From: Cerrena zonata
Lineage: Eukaryota; Basidiomycota; Agaricomycetes; Polyporales; Cerrenaceae
Direction of reading: 5' to 3'
Length of the DNA: 64,000 nucleotides
Assembly: GCA_038087015.1 (NCBI GenBank)
Contig: JASBNA010000102.1
Span: 1 to 64,000, forward strand
Shown here: positions 21,958 through 32,321 of the stretch, in pieces
Numbering within the stretch: the stretch's first letter is position 1
Layout of the letters: each line of letters begins with the position of its first letter
The notes under the pieces: model-generated
The model's input: the letters and a program-made list of their open reading frames with translations, nothing else
What the model was told of the DNA's origin: nothing
Database searches by the model: none
Made by a program: the position numbers and the translations under genes

Positions 21958-24900
21958 ATGCTATTACATCGATATATGTACAGGAGACATGACTTTGCAG
22001 TCCATTTATGCAAATTAAACATATATTCACCAATTCGCATCCGGATACCTGAGATTTCACCGTATAATCGCAGTAGCTTACTTCCGGATCAGGCAGTCAT
22101 TTTTGATAATCATCTTATTAGAGGAGGTGGTAAAAAGGTTGTCAAGTCGCGTACATGGTCTGCACAAGAGTTAAGGACATACACTCCAGATGTTCCCCAA
22201 CGAGGTGTGTATGTATGGGATAACTATACGCCTTCCAGCCTGCTGACTCTCCCAGATAAACTCTACGCCAATATCCCTCTTTCCGTACTCAAGCACAGGC
22301 TATCTTTAACCCAGCTTACTACAGTGTGTATTGCCCATAGGTTCTCTTCGCCAAATAAACAGCGAGTAACTCTGACGAAGTTGATTGAATATTTGGATGA
22401 TCACAAGTGCTCTGATGTTGGCTGTTCCTCCTTCCTTACGGTATTTGTCAAATCAACTGCCGCGTATCCTGTCGCTAATGCTGATAGGGTTGCTAAAGTC
22501 AGGAGGCATAATATGGAATACAAGATAAGAGACCAGGATAGATCCCGACGCGGAGTTGAATTTCCCCCCTCTGTGCCGTCTCAAGCACTAATGACGCAGA
22601 TCATACAGAGCTTTTGCTCAGACTGTGAAAGTGAGAAGATAGAGGAGGCGGGCTGCTGTGTGTGCGGTCAACTTACCCTCAAGCGAAAATTAGTGGATCG
22701 TGAAGAATCAGGTATTGATTTAGAGGTGCTAGAGAGGAGTTCCGTAACTAGAAAAAGACGATGCAACGACTCAGACCCTATTGAACATTGTGAAGGGCCA
22801 GTTATTGATTCCTCTTGCAAGGGTATTTGTCCGGGATGTATTAACAGCCTGAAAAGTAGGAAGATACCTTCCAATGCATTGGCAAATGGTTTATGGCTTG
22901 GTGAGGTCCCGGAGGAACTCCGAGATCTATATTGGACGGAGAAGATGTTAATCTGCAGAGTTACACATAACTACTGTGTGGTAAAAGTACACTCGTCGGG
23001 TATGCACAAACTAAGAGCGAATGCTGTCTCGCATGCTATGCCGATTCCGAAGGTGTATGATGTTCTTCCACCGCCCAAAAAGGATATAGAAGATGCATTG
23101 GCAATTATTTTTATTGGGCCTACCCCTCCATCTCCCGAAGACTACAAACGGACACCGCTACTGGTTCGAAAATCAAAGGTGCTCAAAGCCCTGAATTGGT
23201 TGAAATTGAATCATATAGACTACGCAGATGTAGGCATATCCCACGAGAATCTAAACCAGTACGAAGAGTCTGTACCTCCGGTGTATGTGATGTATCAAAA
23301 AGCCGAAGATGGTTCGTTAGATGCCAAAGAAGCTACTGCCGTCAATAACATAGATGACGATGCAACCAATGAGGGGCAATGTCCCTTTTCCGTTCACGGG
23401 TTGACAGAAACACAACTCACTCAGTGGATGAAAGACGATCCCACGAAAATACGGGCCAAGGCCATACAGTACTTTAGAAACAATGGTCACGTTCTGGGGA
23501 TAGGGCATTCTCAATCTCCTGAATCCCTTTATTCTAATCCACAATTATATCCGAAAATGTTTCCCTGGCTCTTTCCCTACGGTCTTGGGGGTATCGGAAA
23601 CCCACGGGGGATAAAGCCGGTTGCGGATAATACACATAAACGGTGGATGCTAATGTACCACGATAAAAGATTCCAAATGGATCCACATTTCCCCCTTATT
23701 GCATGGAACCATCAGCAAATAAAGAAAAGTGCTACAGGAGGTTATCTACTTGCTCAGAAGACATCTTTCAATGATATCTCAGAACGTCTGTTAAACTTGA
23801 ATGACTCTGTGCTGGAAAATATCATTGAAAGATTAGAGAAAGAGGGCCATATAACCCCAACCACCCCCGAAGAGCAGGATTGTTATAGTCTACTGAAAGA
23901 CATCGACTTTGTCAACGCTAAGGTTGAAGGCTCGACAACAAGCAGAAAGTATATGCGCAACGAGATTTGGTCATTGATCAGTTCGTTGGGTTCCCCTTCC
24001 TGGTTCATCACATTCTCTCCTGCAGATATAAACCACCCTATTGCACTCTACATGGCGGATAAGAACGAGACATTTAACCCCGTCCCCAAGGCGTATAATG
24101 ACAGGGTACGCCTTATCGCTCAGAATCCGGTCGCAGGTGCTCGATTTTTCCACTTCATGGTAAAATTATTTATTAGACACGTGCTCGGTGTAGGTTCGAA
24201 CCATCGCGGACTTTATGGAGATACTTCAGGATACTATGGCACTGTGGAACAGCAAGGAAGACTTACGTTACATCTGCACCTACTTCTATGGATAAGGAAT
24301 GGCCTGACCCCGCAGGAAATTCGAGACCGTATGCTAGACCCGACTTCTACATTTCAACAGCGGATGATAGAATATTTGGAGGGTGTCAATGTAGGAGAGT
24401 TTCTTACTGGAACGATGGCGGAAGTTGAGGTTAAGGTAGATAAACTGAAAGAGAAGCCGGGTTATATTCCAGCCGTACAGACCATGCCAGTAAAACCTCC
24501 TGATATAACATGCAGTACAAAATGTGGAAAATGCAATAACTGCTTGATCTTGGAATGCTGGTGGGACGAGTATAAAGAGATTGTGGATGAGCTTTTGTAT
24601 TATTCCAACAGACATTCATGTCATAAAGGCTGTACGAATAATAAATATGGTATATGTAAAGCTCGATTTCCAAGGACGGTATACCTTCTGACTACTATTG
24701 ATCCCGATACAGGTGCAGTAAATATGAGAAAGGGAGAAGGGTGGATGAACTGGTTCACACCGCTTGTCACATATCTTCTCAGATGCAATACAGACATTAC
24801 ACGACTACTGTCTGGAACCGCAGTCAAATCAGTTGTGGCCTACGTAACTGATTATATTACCAAGTCTCCTCTCAAAACGCATGCAATATTTAGTGCGGTC

Positions 24901-27900
24901 CGCATGGTGTTTTCCAGGATGAATAATGATGATGGAAACCTTTTTTCGGCGGACAGGAAGGAAAGAGCTCGCAGCGCATTCACGCGTATTGTCAACGCAT
25001 TGACTGCAAAGAGCGAAATAGGTGCTCCAATGGCTGCCTTGTATTTATTGGGAAATCCGGATCATTACACTAGTCACAAATTCACGACGTGCTACTGGTA
25101 TTTCTACATGCAGGAAGTTTTGGATGCATGGCCTCAATATAAGAAAGACCTGACTTCTGCACAGAACGAGCATGGAAAAGTCCGCATCACTCGCAAGAAT
25201 AAACGATACGTTGCTATATCACCCGTGCAGGATTATATGTATAGATCAGTGGAGCATGAACATGTCTCGTTGTATGAATGGATAAGTAGATCAGAAAAGT
25301 TGGCATTGCCAAAGGGTTATATGAAGAAAAAAGCTATGCAGGAGGAGGAACGCAACTTACACAAAGAGGAGCAAGAAGAGAAAGAGGAGGAAGAGGATAT
25401 GAAAATACCTCCACCAATCAACCAGAAAAAAGGTGACAGAGAGGAAAAGTACTTTCACTTCATTGAACCGCATCCTCAAGCCTCCACACATGCTGCGCAG
25501 TTAGTGTCTGAGGCAAGAGCAAGAATTCCAAATTTTGTAGGTGGTAATATCCCTCGAAAAGACCAGGGGAATAGAGAAGAATATTGCCTGGTAATGCTAA
25601 TGTTATTCAAGCCGTGGAGGAGTGGACTGGACCTCAAAGGCAAGGATGATTCATGGGACGAGACCTTCGAAGGGTATGATTTCACATCGAGACAACAAGA
25701 AATAATGAAGTTCTTTCACATACGCTATGAATGTAACGATGCACGAGACGATTACTCCGCCCAGAGGAAAGCCGGGAAGGCTGACATGCCAATGCCATTT
25801 GGACTAAGTGATGAGATGCAAGACCACTTAGATTCAGACAGAGGAGTAAGCGATCCAGGGATTGATAGCTTCGTCGCAGACCTGGACGATGACGATATGA
25901 ATGAAAGAGTTGATGATAGGATCATTCAAATTGAGAACCAGATGGCAATAGCAGAAGAATTGGTATATCAAGCGGGTGGGATGGATCCTATCAATACTCC
26001 TTTTACGGTTGATGTGGAAATTGAGAATGGTAGATCTCTACCGTCATCTGCATGGAAGAAAATGTTGGCTGCAAAGAAGGAGGCTATACTCCATGAGCGC
26101 GATATACAGGCGGCCGAGAAAGCAAAGCTTTTCCAAGATAGCAATAAAGATGCGGATACGGTGAAGCTTATTCAAAAGTCCTATCTCACAAAGTCATTTT
26201 CTGCTTCAGATCGCACTGAACAGAAACGAGTTGATAACATCGTTACAACGTTTACATTGAACAAAGAGCAAGAAAGGGCGTTCCGTATCATTGCAAATCA
26301 CGCTGTGGAACCGAATTCGAATCAATTGAAAATGTACCTCGGTGGTATGGCAGGGACTGGGAAGTCTCAAGTGATAAAAGCGTTGATGAAGTTCTTTGCA
26401 GACAGGAAGGAGAGCCATAGGTTCATATGTGTGGCTCCCACCGGAACCGCAGCATCTCTTATCCAGGGCTCGACCTATCATTCAATCCTAAAGATAAATA
26501 CGTTCAATGGGGATGAACCAAATGCAACAAACATGCAGAGCGTACAAAATAGGCTGAAACGAATTGACTATCTATTTCTTGATGAGATATCCATGGTAAA
26601 TCGACACGACTTCTACAACATATGCTCCAAGATGTGTAACGCAACGGGCAACAAGACAGTGCCGTTTGGTGGAATCAATATTATATGTGCAGGGGACTTT
26701 GCCCAACTCAAGCCAGTGGCAGGACATGCTCTATACAAGTCAGATCTTTCCGGAGTGATTCACAATACACATAGTCATATATTACAGGAGGAAGCTATTG
26801 CAGGTGCGATTTGGCATCAGTTCACTACTGTTGTAATTCTGAGACAAAACATGCGGCAAAAAACACAGACAGAAAGGGACAGCAAATTTCGGAAGGCACT
26901 TGAAAACATGAGATACAAGGCATGTACACCAGGAGACATCACATTTTTGAGGTCGTTAGTTTGTAAACAGGGTACAAATAATGACCTGACTGACAGTAAC
27001 TTTCGCAATGTCTCTATTATCACTGGGAGAAATAGCTATCGCGATAGATTCAATGAGCTTGGTGTGGAGAGATTTGCTAGAGAAGCGGGTCAGACCCTCT
27101 TCACCTTCCATTCGTCTGATAGACTGAGCTCTAGTGCACCCAACAGAAAGAGTAGACGTCAGCTAACAGATCCGTGGCGAGGGTCAGATTTGATTCCTAC
27201 CTCCCTTCAAGAGAGAATCTGGAAACTAAGTCCATGTCTAACGGAACATCACCCTGGTCAATTGAAGATTTGTATAGGTATGCCAGTAATGGTAAAGTAC
27301 AACGAAGCAACAGAATGTGGTGTGACCAATGGCACCGAGGCCGTCATTGTGGGCTGGAAGGAAGGAAATTTTGCCAAGAACAAGAAAATCCTTGAGATTC
27401 TCTTCGTCAAACTGAGCTCACCACCTGTACCTGTTAAACTGGACAATCTACCTGAGAATGTTGTTCCGATATCGCCGTTAAGTAAGATTATAAATTGTCG
27501 GATGCGCAATAACGAGGTTATTAGAATATCCCGCAGCCAAATACCTGTATTGCCTAACTTTGGAATGACGGACTATGGCTCTCAAGGGAGAACAAGAGCA
27601 TTCAATGTAGTTGACCTGCAAAACTGTGGCGGTCATCAGTCAGTATACACCTGTTTATCAAGAGGGTCCTCTGCTGACGGTACACTTATAATCCAACGTT
27701 TCGACCCTAGTAAGGTCAGCGGTGTAATGGATGGATATCTGCGACAGGAATTCAGAGAGCTTGAACTGATGGATGTAATCACGGAGATGAAATACGCTGA
27801 AAAGTTACCTCTGGAGATCAACGCCACTACACGCAGAGCGTTGATCCATATGTTTAGAGAGTGGAAGGGTAGCCAGTATGTTCCTGAGAATACCCATGCT

Positions 27901-29046
27901 GCGATTCGTTGGTCAGAAAAAAGCCCTCTTGTGATTTCTGACCCTGAGGAAGATGCTGAGTTTAGACTTCATGATAGGGGTAGATCAGGGCGTGGGTCTC
28001 AATCTGAAATTACAAAAAAGCAGGTCGCACACAAGCATATACAACTCAACCAGGTGGTGAATTTCATTCCAGCAAAAGGTAGCAAAGCACTTCCAGCAAC
28101 AAGCAATGAACCAGGACGTAGAAAAGGGAGCAAGCCAAAGGTACCTGAAGCTAAGTCTGGAAAAATAGTGAATACAGCAACCAAGAAGTCGTCAGCCGTT
28201 ACTACTCAACCGCCAAATAATAGTGAATTACAAGGATTTAAATGGAGAAATATGTCATGTGCATATGATAGTCTGTGGACCATATTTTTATCGGTATACA
28301 AGCAGGATAGCGCTCTTTGGAATAGGAATGTTCGGCAGAACAACCCTTACCTTACATATTTTACACGATTGATGGAAGATGTTGGAAAGACGAACTTAAC
28401 AATGGAGGAGGCAGGTGATGAATTGAGACGTATGTTACATACAAATAATCCAGCTTCATTTCCTCTTGATATTGAGGGAACCGATATCTATGAACTATGT
28501 AAAGAAATGCTAATGCAGCCTCACTCCATGACGACACAGGCCGTTGTGTGTACAACTTGTAATATTGAAAGTATCAACGAGAATGCCGACGACATACTCT
28601 TGTGGCATTGTAGAAAAAAGGACTGGACGAATAGTGCCTACACAAATGTTTCGCAAAAGTATGCTACCTTACAGTCATGGCTACCCGTCATATTGAAGGA
28701 GCCACTGAGAAAGAAGTGCGGCCATTGTCGGTTAAGGCTGGAGCGCCATACCACATATAATACCTTGCCCAGCTTTATGGCATTCCATATAGGTGATGCG
28801 AGTATCAGATTCGAGGAAGGACTTCTAATCCAAAAGCATACCTATCGTCTCTGTGGCATAATTTACTATGGCGACTTTCATTTCACCTCCCGTATCATCA
28901 CCGAAGACGGAGACGTATTGTCTTATGACGGCATGCGTAATCAGGGACAGTGTCAATTTGAGGGGAAGTTGGGTAAGATGCGTGTCACTGAGCTACATCG
29001 TCTTAGCGGTCGGAATAAGTCGGTTGCGATCTATTGTAAAACCTAG
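21958..29046 (+). CDS. Helitron Rep/Pif1-helicase with C-terminal peptidase-like domain
   Basis: An uninterrupted frame of 2,362 codons. Order of parts: an N-terminal region with a DUF6570-like segment (ANGLWLGEVPEELRDLYW, about residues 310-340); a Helitron-like HUH nuclease domain with LHLHLLLW (about 770) and the tyrosine motif AYVTDYITKS (about 961); cysteine pairs (CSTKCGKCNNC, about 845); a charged coiled stretch (about 1130-1150); a Pif1-type helicase with Walker A GGMAGTGKS (about 1462) and Walker B YLFLDEISM (about 1540); and a C-terminal domain with KWRNMSCAYDSLW (about 2095), which looks like a cysteine-peptidase nucleophile region of the OTU/UCH-like kind. Such proteins drive rolling-circle transposition. 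Its integrity suggests a recently active or autonomous element. The start could lie slightly downstream of 21958. I could not fix the Helitron ends (5' TC, 3' hairpin plus CTRR). Confidence 0.92.
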   Translation: MLLHRYMYRRHDFAVHLCKLNIYSPIRIRIPEISPYNRSSLLPDQAVIFDNHLIRGGGKKVVKSRTWSAQELRTYTPDVPQRGVYVWDNYTPSSLLTLPDKLYANIPLSVLKHRLSLTQLTTVCIAHRFSSPNKQRVTLTKLIEYLDDHKCSDVGCSSFLTVFVKSTAAYPVANADRVAKVRRHNMEYKIRDQDRSRRGVEFPPSVPSQALMTQIIQSFCSDCESEKIEEAGCCVCGQLTLKRKLVDREESGIDLEVLERSSVTRKRRCNDSDPIEHCEGPVIDSSCKGICPGCINSLKSRKIPSNALANGLWLGEVPEELRDLYWTEKMLICRVTHNYCVVKVHSSGMHKLRANAVSHAMPIPKVYDVLPPPKKDIEDALAIIFIGPTPPSPEDYKRTPLLVRKSKVLKALNWLKLNHIDYADVGISHENLNQYEESVPPVYVMYQKAEDGSLDAKEATAVNNIDDDATNEGQCPFSVHGLTETQLTQWMKDDPTKIRAKAIQYFRNNGHVLGIGHSQSPESLYSNPQLYPKMFPWLFPYGLGGIGNPRGIKPVADNTHKRWMLMYHDKRFQMDPHFPLIAWNHQQIKKSATGGYLLAQKTSFNDISERLLNLNDSVLENIIERLEKEGHITPTTPEEQDCYSLLKDIDFVNAKVEGSTTSRKYMRNEIWSLISSLGSPSWFITFSPADINHPIALYMADKNETFNPVPKAYNDRVRLIAQNPVAGARFFHFMVKLFIRHVLGVGSNHRGLYGDTSGYYGTVEQQGRLTLHLHLLLWIRNGLTPQEIRDRMLDPTSTFQQRMIEYLEGVNVGEFLTGTMAEVEVKVDKLKEKPGYIPAVQTMPVKPPDITCSTKCGKCNNCLILECWWDEYKEIVDELLYYSNRHSCHKGCTNNKYGICKARFPRTVYLLTTIDPDTGAVNMRKGEGWMNWFTPLVTYLLRCNTDITRLLSGTAVKSVVAYVTDYITKSPLKTHAIFSAVRMVFSRMNNDDGNLFSADRKERARSAFTRIVNALTAKSEIGAPMAALYLLGNPDHYTSHKFTTCYWYFYMQEVLDAWPQYKKDLTSAQNEHGKVRITRKNKRYVAISPVQDYMYRSVEHEHVSLYEWISRSEKLALPKGYMKKKAMQEEERNLHKEEQEEKEEEEDMKIPPPINQKKGDREEKYFHFIEPHPQASTHAAQLVSEARARIPNFVGGNIPRKDQGNREEYCLVMLMLFKPWRSGLDLKGKDDSWDETFEGYDFTSRQQEIMKFFHIRYECNDARDDYSAQRKAGKADMPMPFGLSDEMQDHLDSDRGVSDPGIDSFVADLDDDDMNERVDDRIIQIENQMAIAEELVYQAGGMDPINTPFTVDVEIENGRSLPSSAWKKMLAAKKEAILHERDIQAAEKAKLFQDSNKDADTVKLIQKSYLTKSFSASDRTEQKRVDNIVTTFTLNKEQERAFRIIANHAVEPNSNQLKMYLGGMAGTGKSQVIKALMKFFADRKESHRFICVAPTGTAASLIQGSTYHSILKINTFNGDEPNATNMQSVQNRLKRIDYLFLDEISMVNRHDFYNICSKMCNATGNKTVPFGGINIICAGDFAQLKPVAGHALYKSDLSGVIHNTHSHILQEEAIAGAIWHQFTTVVILRQNMRQKTQTERDSKFRKALENMRYKACTPGDITFLRSLVCKQGTNNDLTDSNFRNVSIITGRNSYRDRFNELGVERFAREAGQTLFTFHSSDRLSSSAPNRKSRRQLTDPWRGSDLIPTSLQERIWKLSPCLTEHHPGQLKICIGMPVMVKYNEATECGVTNGTEAVIVGWKEGNFAKNKKILEILFVKLSSPPVPVKLDNLPENVVPISPLSKIINCRMRNNEVIRISRSQIPVLPNFGMTDYGSQGRTRAFNVVDLQNCGGHQSVYTCLSRGSSADGTLIIQRFDPSKVSGVMDGYLRQEFRELELMDVITEMKYAEKLPLEINATTRRALIHMFREWKGSQYVPENTHAAIRWSEKSPLVISDPEEDAEFRLHDRGRSGRGSQSEITKKQVAHKHIQLNQVVNFIPAKGSKALPATSNEPGRRKGSKPKVPEAKSGKIVNTATKKSSAVTTQPPNNSELQGFKWRNMSCAYDSLWTIFLSVYKQDSALWNRNVRQNNPYLTYFTRLMEDVGKTNLTMEEAGDELRRMLHTNNPASFPLDIEGTDIYELCKEMLMQPHSMTTQAVVCTTCNIESINENADDILLWHCRKKDWTNSAYTNVSQKYATLQSWLPVILKEPLRKKCGHCRLRLERHTTYNTLPSFMAFHIGDASIRFEEGLLIQKHTYRLCGIIYYGDFHFTSRIITEDGDVLSYDGMRNQGQCQFEGKLGKMRVTELHRLSGRNKSVAIYCKT

Positions 29047-29058
29047 ACAGTCGAAGAC

Positions 29059-29119
29059 GGGCGTTAAGAGGTTCGTGTAGGGCGTCTAGAGGTTCGTACT
29101 GGGCGTTTAGTGGTTCGTA
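29059..29119 (-). repeat. 21-bp minisatellite array 5 (3 units), inverted
   Basis: Three units of the 21-bp family (GGGCGTTAAGAGGTTCGTGTA and variants), in the orientation of array 4. It begins 13 bases after the helicase stop codon and is the right-hand limit of the AT-rich orphan-gene block. Confidence 0.85.
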
Positions 29120-30002
29120 GTAGAGGACTCTGTCGAGAATCTATTCACTTCCAAAGAATGCAGATCGGTTGTGGGTAGCTACATGATGTTCACAGACATG
29201 AGGTAACAGCTTTATATTGCGTAACAACTATCGACAGTGAGATATGGGGAGCGGATACAAATGTTGCAAAAGGAATTCATCCAAGCTAAGATAATTCGCC
29301 TAAGCAAGATACATCGAGTACGTGCTCAGCACATGCTCTTCAGCCCATGAAGGACCTTGATATATATCTTTTTTATGGCCTTCAAGAGGCCGCCCTGATG
29401 GAATGTATACTTTGGGGGTGTAGGAGGACCAAATGCATCAACCAACTATAGAGATGTTAGGGAAATGGACCGAAGTCGATCGTTAATGCTACACACCTGA
29501 ACATGGAAACTGTGGGGGATGTGCTGATCGAGGTCGACAGGGACTGGTGGCACTGGAGGAGGTGCAACGACTCCCTCAAAAGCCAATGGATGATATCCCT
29601 AATACATATAGTTAGTATGGACGAATTTGGCAAAGGAAATACAACGACGCACCTCGAAATTATCGTAATAATTCACTGGCATCCCAGTTCCACCCACCCC
29701 AGCTCCTACTCCATTCCAACCTCCAAAAGCGGTGTTGGTTGGGAAATTCTTGAGGGATACATATTCAGTATGCACACAGAAGCAGTCATAGGATACTCAC
29801 CGGCTCTTGATCAATCGGGGATACCATATCGAGCTTGGGGATAGGTTAAATGGTTGTAGTGGAAGAGAATGTGGAGAAACCGGGCCGCGCGGCTCGTCAT
29901 AAGTGGGCCGCGCGGCTCGTTGTACATCTTATCTTATCTTATCTTATGTTTTATCGCTTTGTTTGTTTGATTGTGAATATACTATTTTTTTTAATCTATC
30001 TA
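29120..30002. other. Transition region between mobile block and host genes
   Basis: About 880 bases without a convincing gene. A plus-strand ORF at 29503-29844 is unsupported. At 29882-29896 and 29905-29919 the GC-rich, nearly palindromic 15-mer GGGCCGCGCGGCTCG occurs twice, followed by a short (CTTAT)n run at 29927-29947. The sequence otherwise looks featureless. Confidence 0.5.
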
Positions 30003-31839
30003 CTAGTACATTTTTAACGGATCCTGAGGAATCGTGTTCTGCCAGAAGTGGCCCACTCCCCAAGTAATTATCACCCGGGTGTTGAAGCCAAAATGACACA
30101 AAGGATCGTCATATTGTTCGGACATATCCTTGAAGATCATCTTGCAGTCGGAGCACACCAAAGCCTGACAGATAGCCAGATCAAATATGTCGATATCGTC
30201 TGGAAGTGATGGTCTCACCTTGCGCTCGATTAGTTGGTGTATCAGGACCTTCTGTTCCTGTCGTTGCTGTAGCACAAGATCTACTAGTTTCTCCTTAAGT
30301 GCATGGAAGGTCAGATCAGTTACGGTGACGTCAGATGGGGATTCAATGATCTCTCGAAATTCGGGAAACGAGGCAATATCGCGAATGTTTGGGCAGAATC
30401 CCCCTAAGTCCTCCTCAAACTGCTTGACAGCTTCGCGCAACGATCCAATACAAGATTCCAGCAATTTGTACCGAGCCTTGACCAGTCTCTTATCCTTCCA
30501 GCCTTGCATGAAGGTAATGACTTCATCTTGCATATTGGACCAAACTGTAATCAGATATGAGTATGAAGCCAGTCGCATGAGCCGAGAGATCTACTTTTGT
30601 CTGTGAGCGGCCGTGTTTGTTTCACCTGTTTAAAGTCAAGTAACGGATGCGGCGTTTCAGCTTCTTCGGAAGCCTTGGCCATATCTTTCAAATCTTCGTC
30701 CCATCCTAGGTCCCGTAGTTTTTCGATCACCCTATGAGAAGATCACTAGATAAGTAGTCATCAGGATCACTTCAAAGAATACTTACGTGAATAGCCTGGC
30801 CTTCTTAATCTTGTCGAGCTCATCCTTACAGGATTGGAGATAACTGGCATGCCATTGTTCACAAGCATCAGCCCACTGAAATAAGCATGCGTTAGAGTGC
30901 AATGAGTGTAGTCAGTATAGTATTTACGAACCATTTTAATCTCGTTGCTCAATCGTTTCTGTTCCTCGGTCCAGTTCATCCAGGTTGTGCCGGTCGCGGT
31001 TAGCGGAGCAGTTTGCAGATCCGACTGATTAAAAATGCGTGACACTCCGGTATCCCATCTGACTGAGGCTGTTGAGGTTCCAACGAAAAAGGTGTTGTGA
31101 GTGGGGCAAGTGTGTAATATGACGAGGCCTCATACTCACAGGGTTTAAAGATAAATGGTGCATGATAAAATACTCTCCAAAACGGAACAAAATCCGGATG
31201 GTCACTTTCGATTAATAGACTAAACGCAAAATGCACATGTAAGCGGAAGGAGACTGGACAAACCCTGGGTCACGTACGTATTATGACATTTTTTACACGT
31301 GCGTACTCTAAGAGTCCATAGCACATCGTGAATATTGGGAGAGAGGCAGTTCTAGAAATCACGAAACAATTAAAACCAACAAGCGCAATGAAGGGAACGC
31401 ACATACATGACAAAATGTTTGAAAACATAAGTTTGCATATGCAATCTCGTTCAGGAACGAGGGGCAGTCAGGTAGTCCTTTAACAAATTGTCGTGATTCT
31501 TTCCACAATGAATAGGATCGTCGAGTCATGAGCAAGAGCCGAAAGCCTTTCGTTGTCGGAGCCAGACTTATTAAACCATCGGTGGGCGTATATCCGAGAA
31601 TCTGAGAACAACATTGAAGATATCAGTTCGGTGATCAATGCGTTGGAATTAAACTGCACCTCATAAATGATTTCCAGAGGCATGTTGGAGAGGCTATGTA
31701 CAGTCTCGGATCCCTTTTTCCGAGAACGTCGATGGGGAGCTGCAGGCCGGGGTACATCTTTCTTGATCTTCTTGGATATGGGCGGAGCCTCTGCAGGTGC
31801 TGCTTCAACAACTTTGCGTTTCCTTAATTGACGACTCAT
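30003..31839 (-). CDS. F-box domain protein
   Basis: A multi-exon gene. Exon 1 (from 31839) encodes a basic, alanine-rich N-terminus with KKIKKDVPRPAAPHRRSRKK, then the start of an F-box, LSNMPLEIIYE. After an intron ending at about 31604 the F-box continues ILGYTPTDGLISLAPTTKGF, then LWKESRQFVKGLPDCPSFLN and a cysteine-rich segment (ANLCFQTFCH, later CKKCHN). This is the usual plan of agaricomycete F-box proteins: F-box plus a zinc-binding segment. Later exons (about 31236-31020, 30950-30780, 30720-30620) are less certain. The last exon, from about 30545, encodes a helical region with SCIGSLREAVKQFEEDLGG and a C-terminal block with CSDCKMIF and CHFGFNTRVI. F-box proteins recruit substrates to SCF ubiquitin ligases; the substrate is unknown. 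Confidence 0.7.
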
Positions 31840-32321
31840 CTTGGGTTTTGTTGTTAAGGTAGATGCCGGACATAAATTTTAAGTTCATGTTGAAAGTCGC
31901 GTAGTTTTATCAAGACACGATCACGCGGAGTCTTTAGATCATCGACTACCCGTTGCTTCGAGTGGTTACGCGTCTTCTGTGGCTAGGACCCGATAGCTAT
32001 CGAGTAAAGGACGTGGCTCCTCGACAAGATGGCGACGTTGCGGGATACTAGTCATATAAGGGGCTATGCATCTAGAGCAGTGATATTACGTAGTCTACTA
32101 GTACTGTACTTACTAGTAGCGCCTCTTGTCATTGTACACCCATTCTCGACCTTACAAGCATGTATTACCAACGCTGTCAATGTTGGGATACAAGGATACC
32201 CCATGTCTTCGAGGCCAGCAAGTACGCCGAGCCCTCAGTTTGCCGTATTTCGGACTATCACAATCAGTTACAAGGCCCATGTAATTCCTCCCAACGCTTC
32301 GCCCATAGGCATATTCCTCAC

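Noticed and set aside
325..29119. Integrated giant virus as explanation of the AT-rich block
   Set aside because: I see no capsid, DNA polymerase, packaging ATPase or other viral core gene; the Helitron protein and spliced orphan genes fit a cellular mobile element better.
29503..29844. 113-codon plus-strand ORF
   Set aside because: No recognisable motif, no neighbours on that strand, and composition like the surrounding non-coding DNA.
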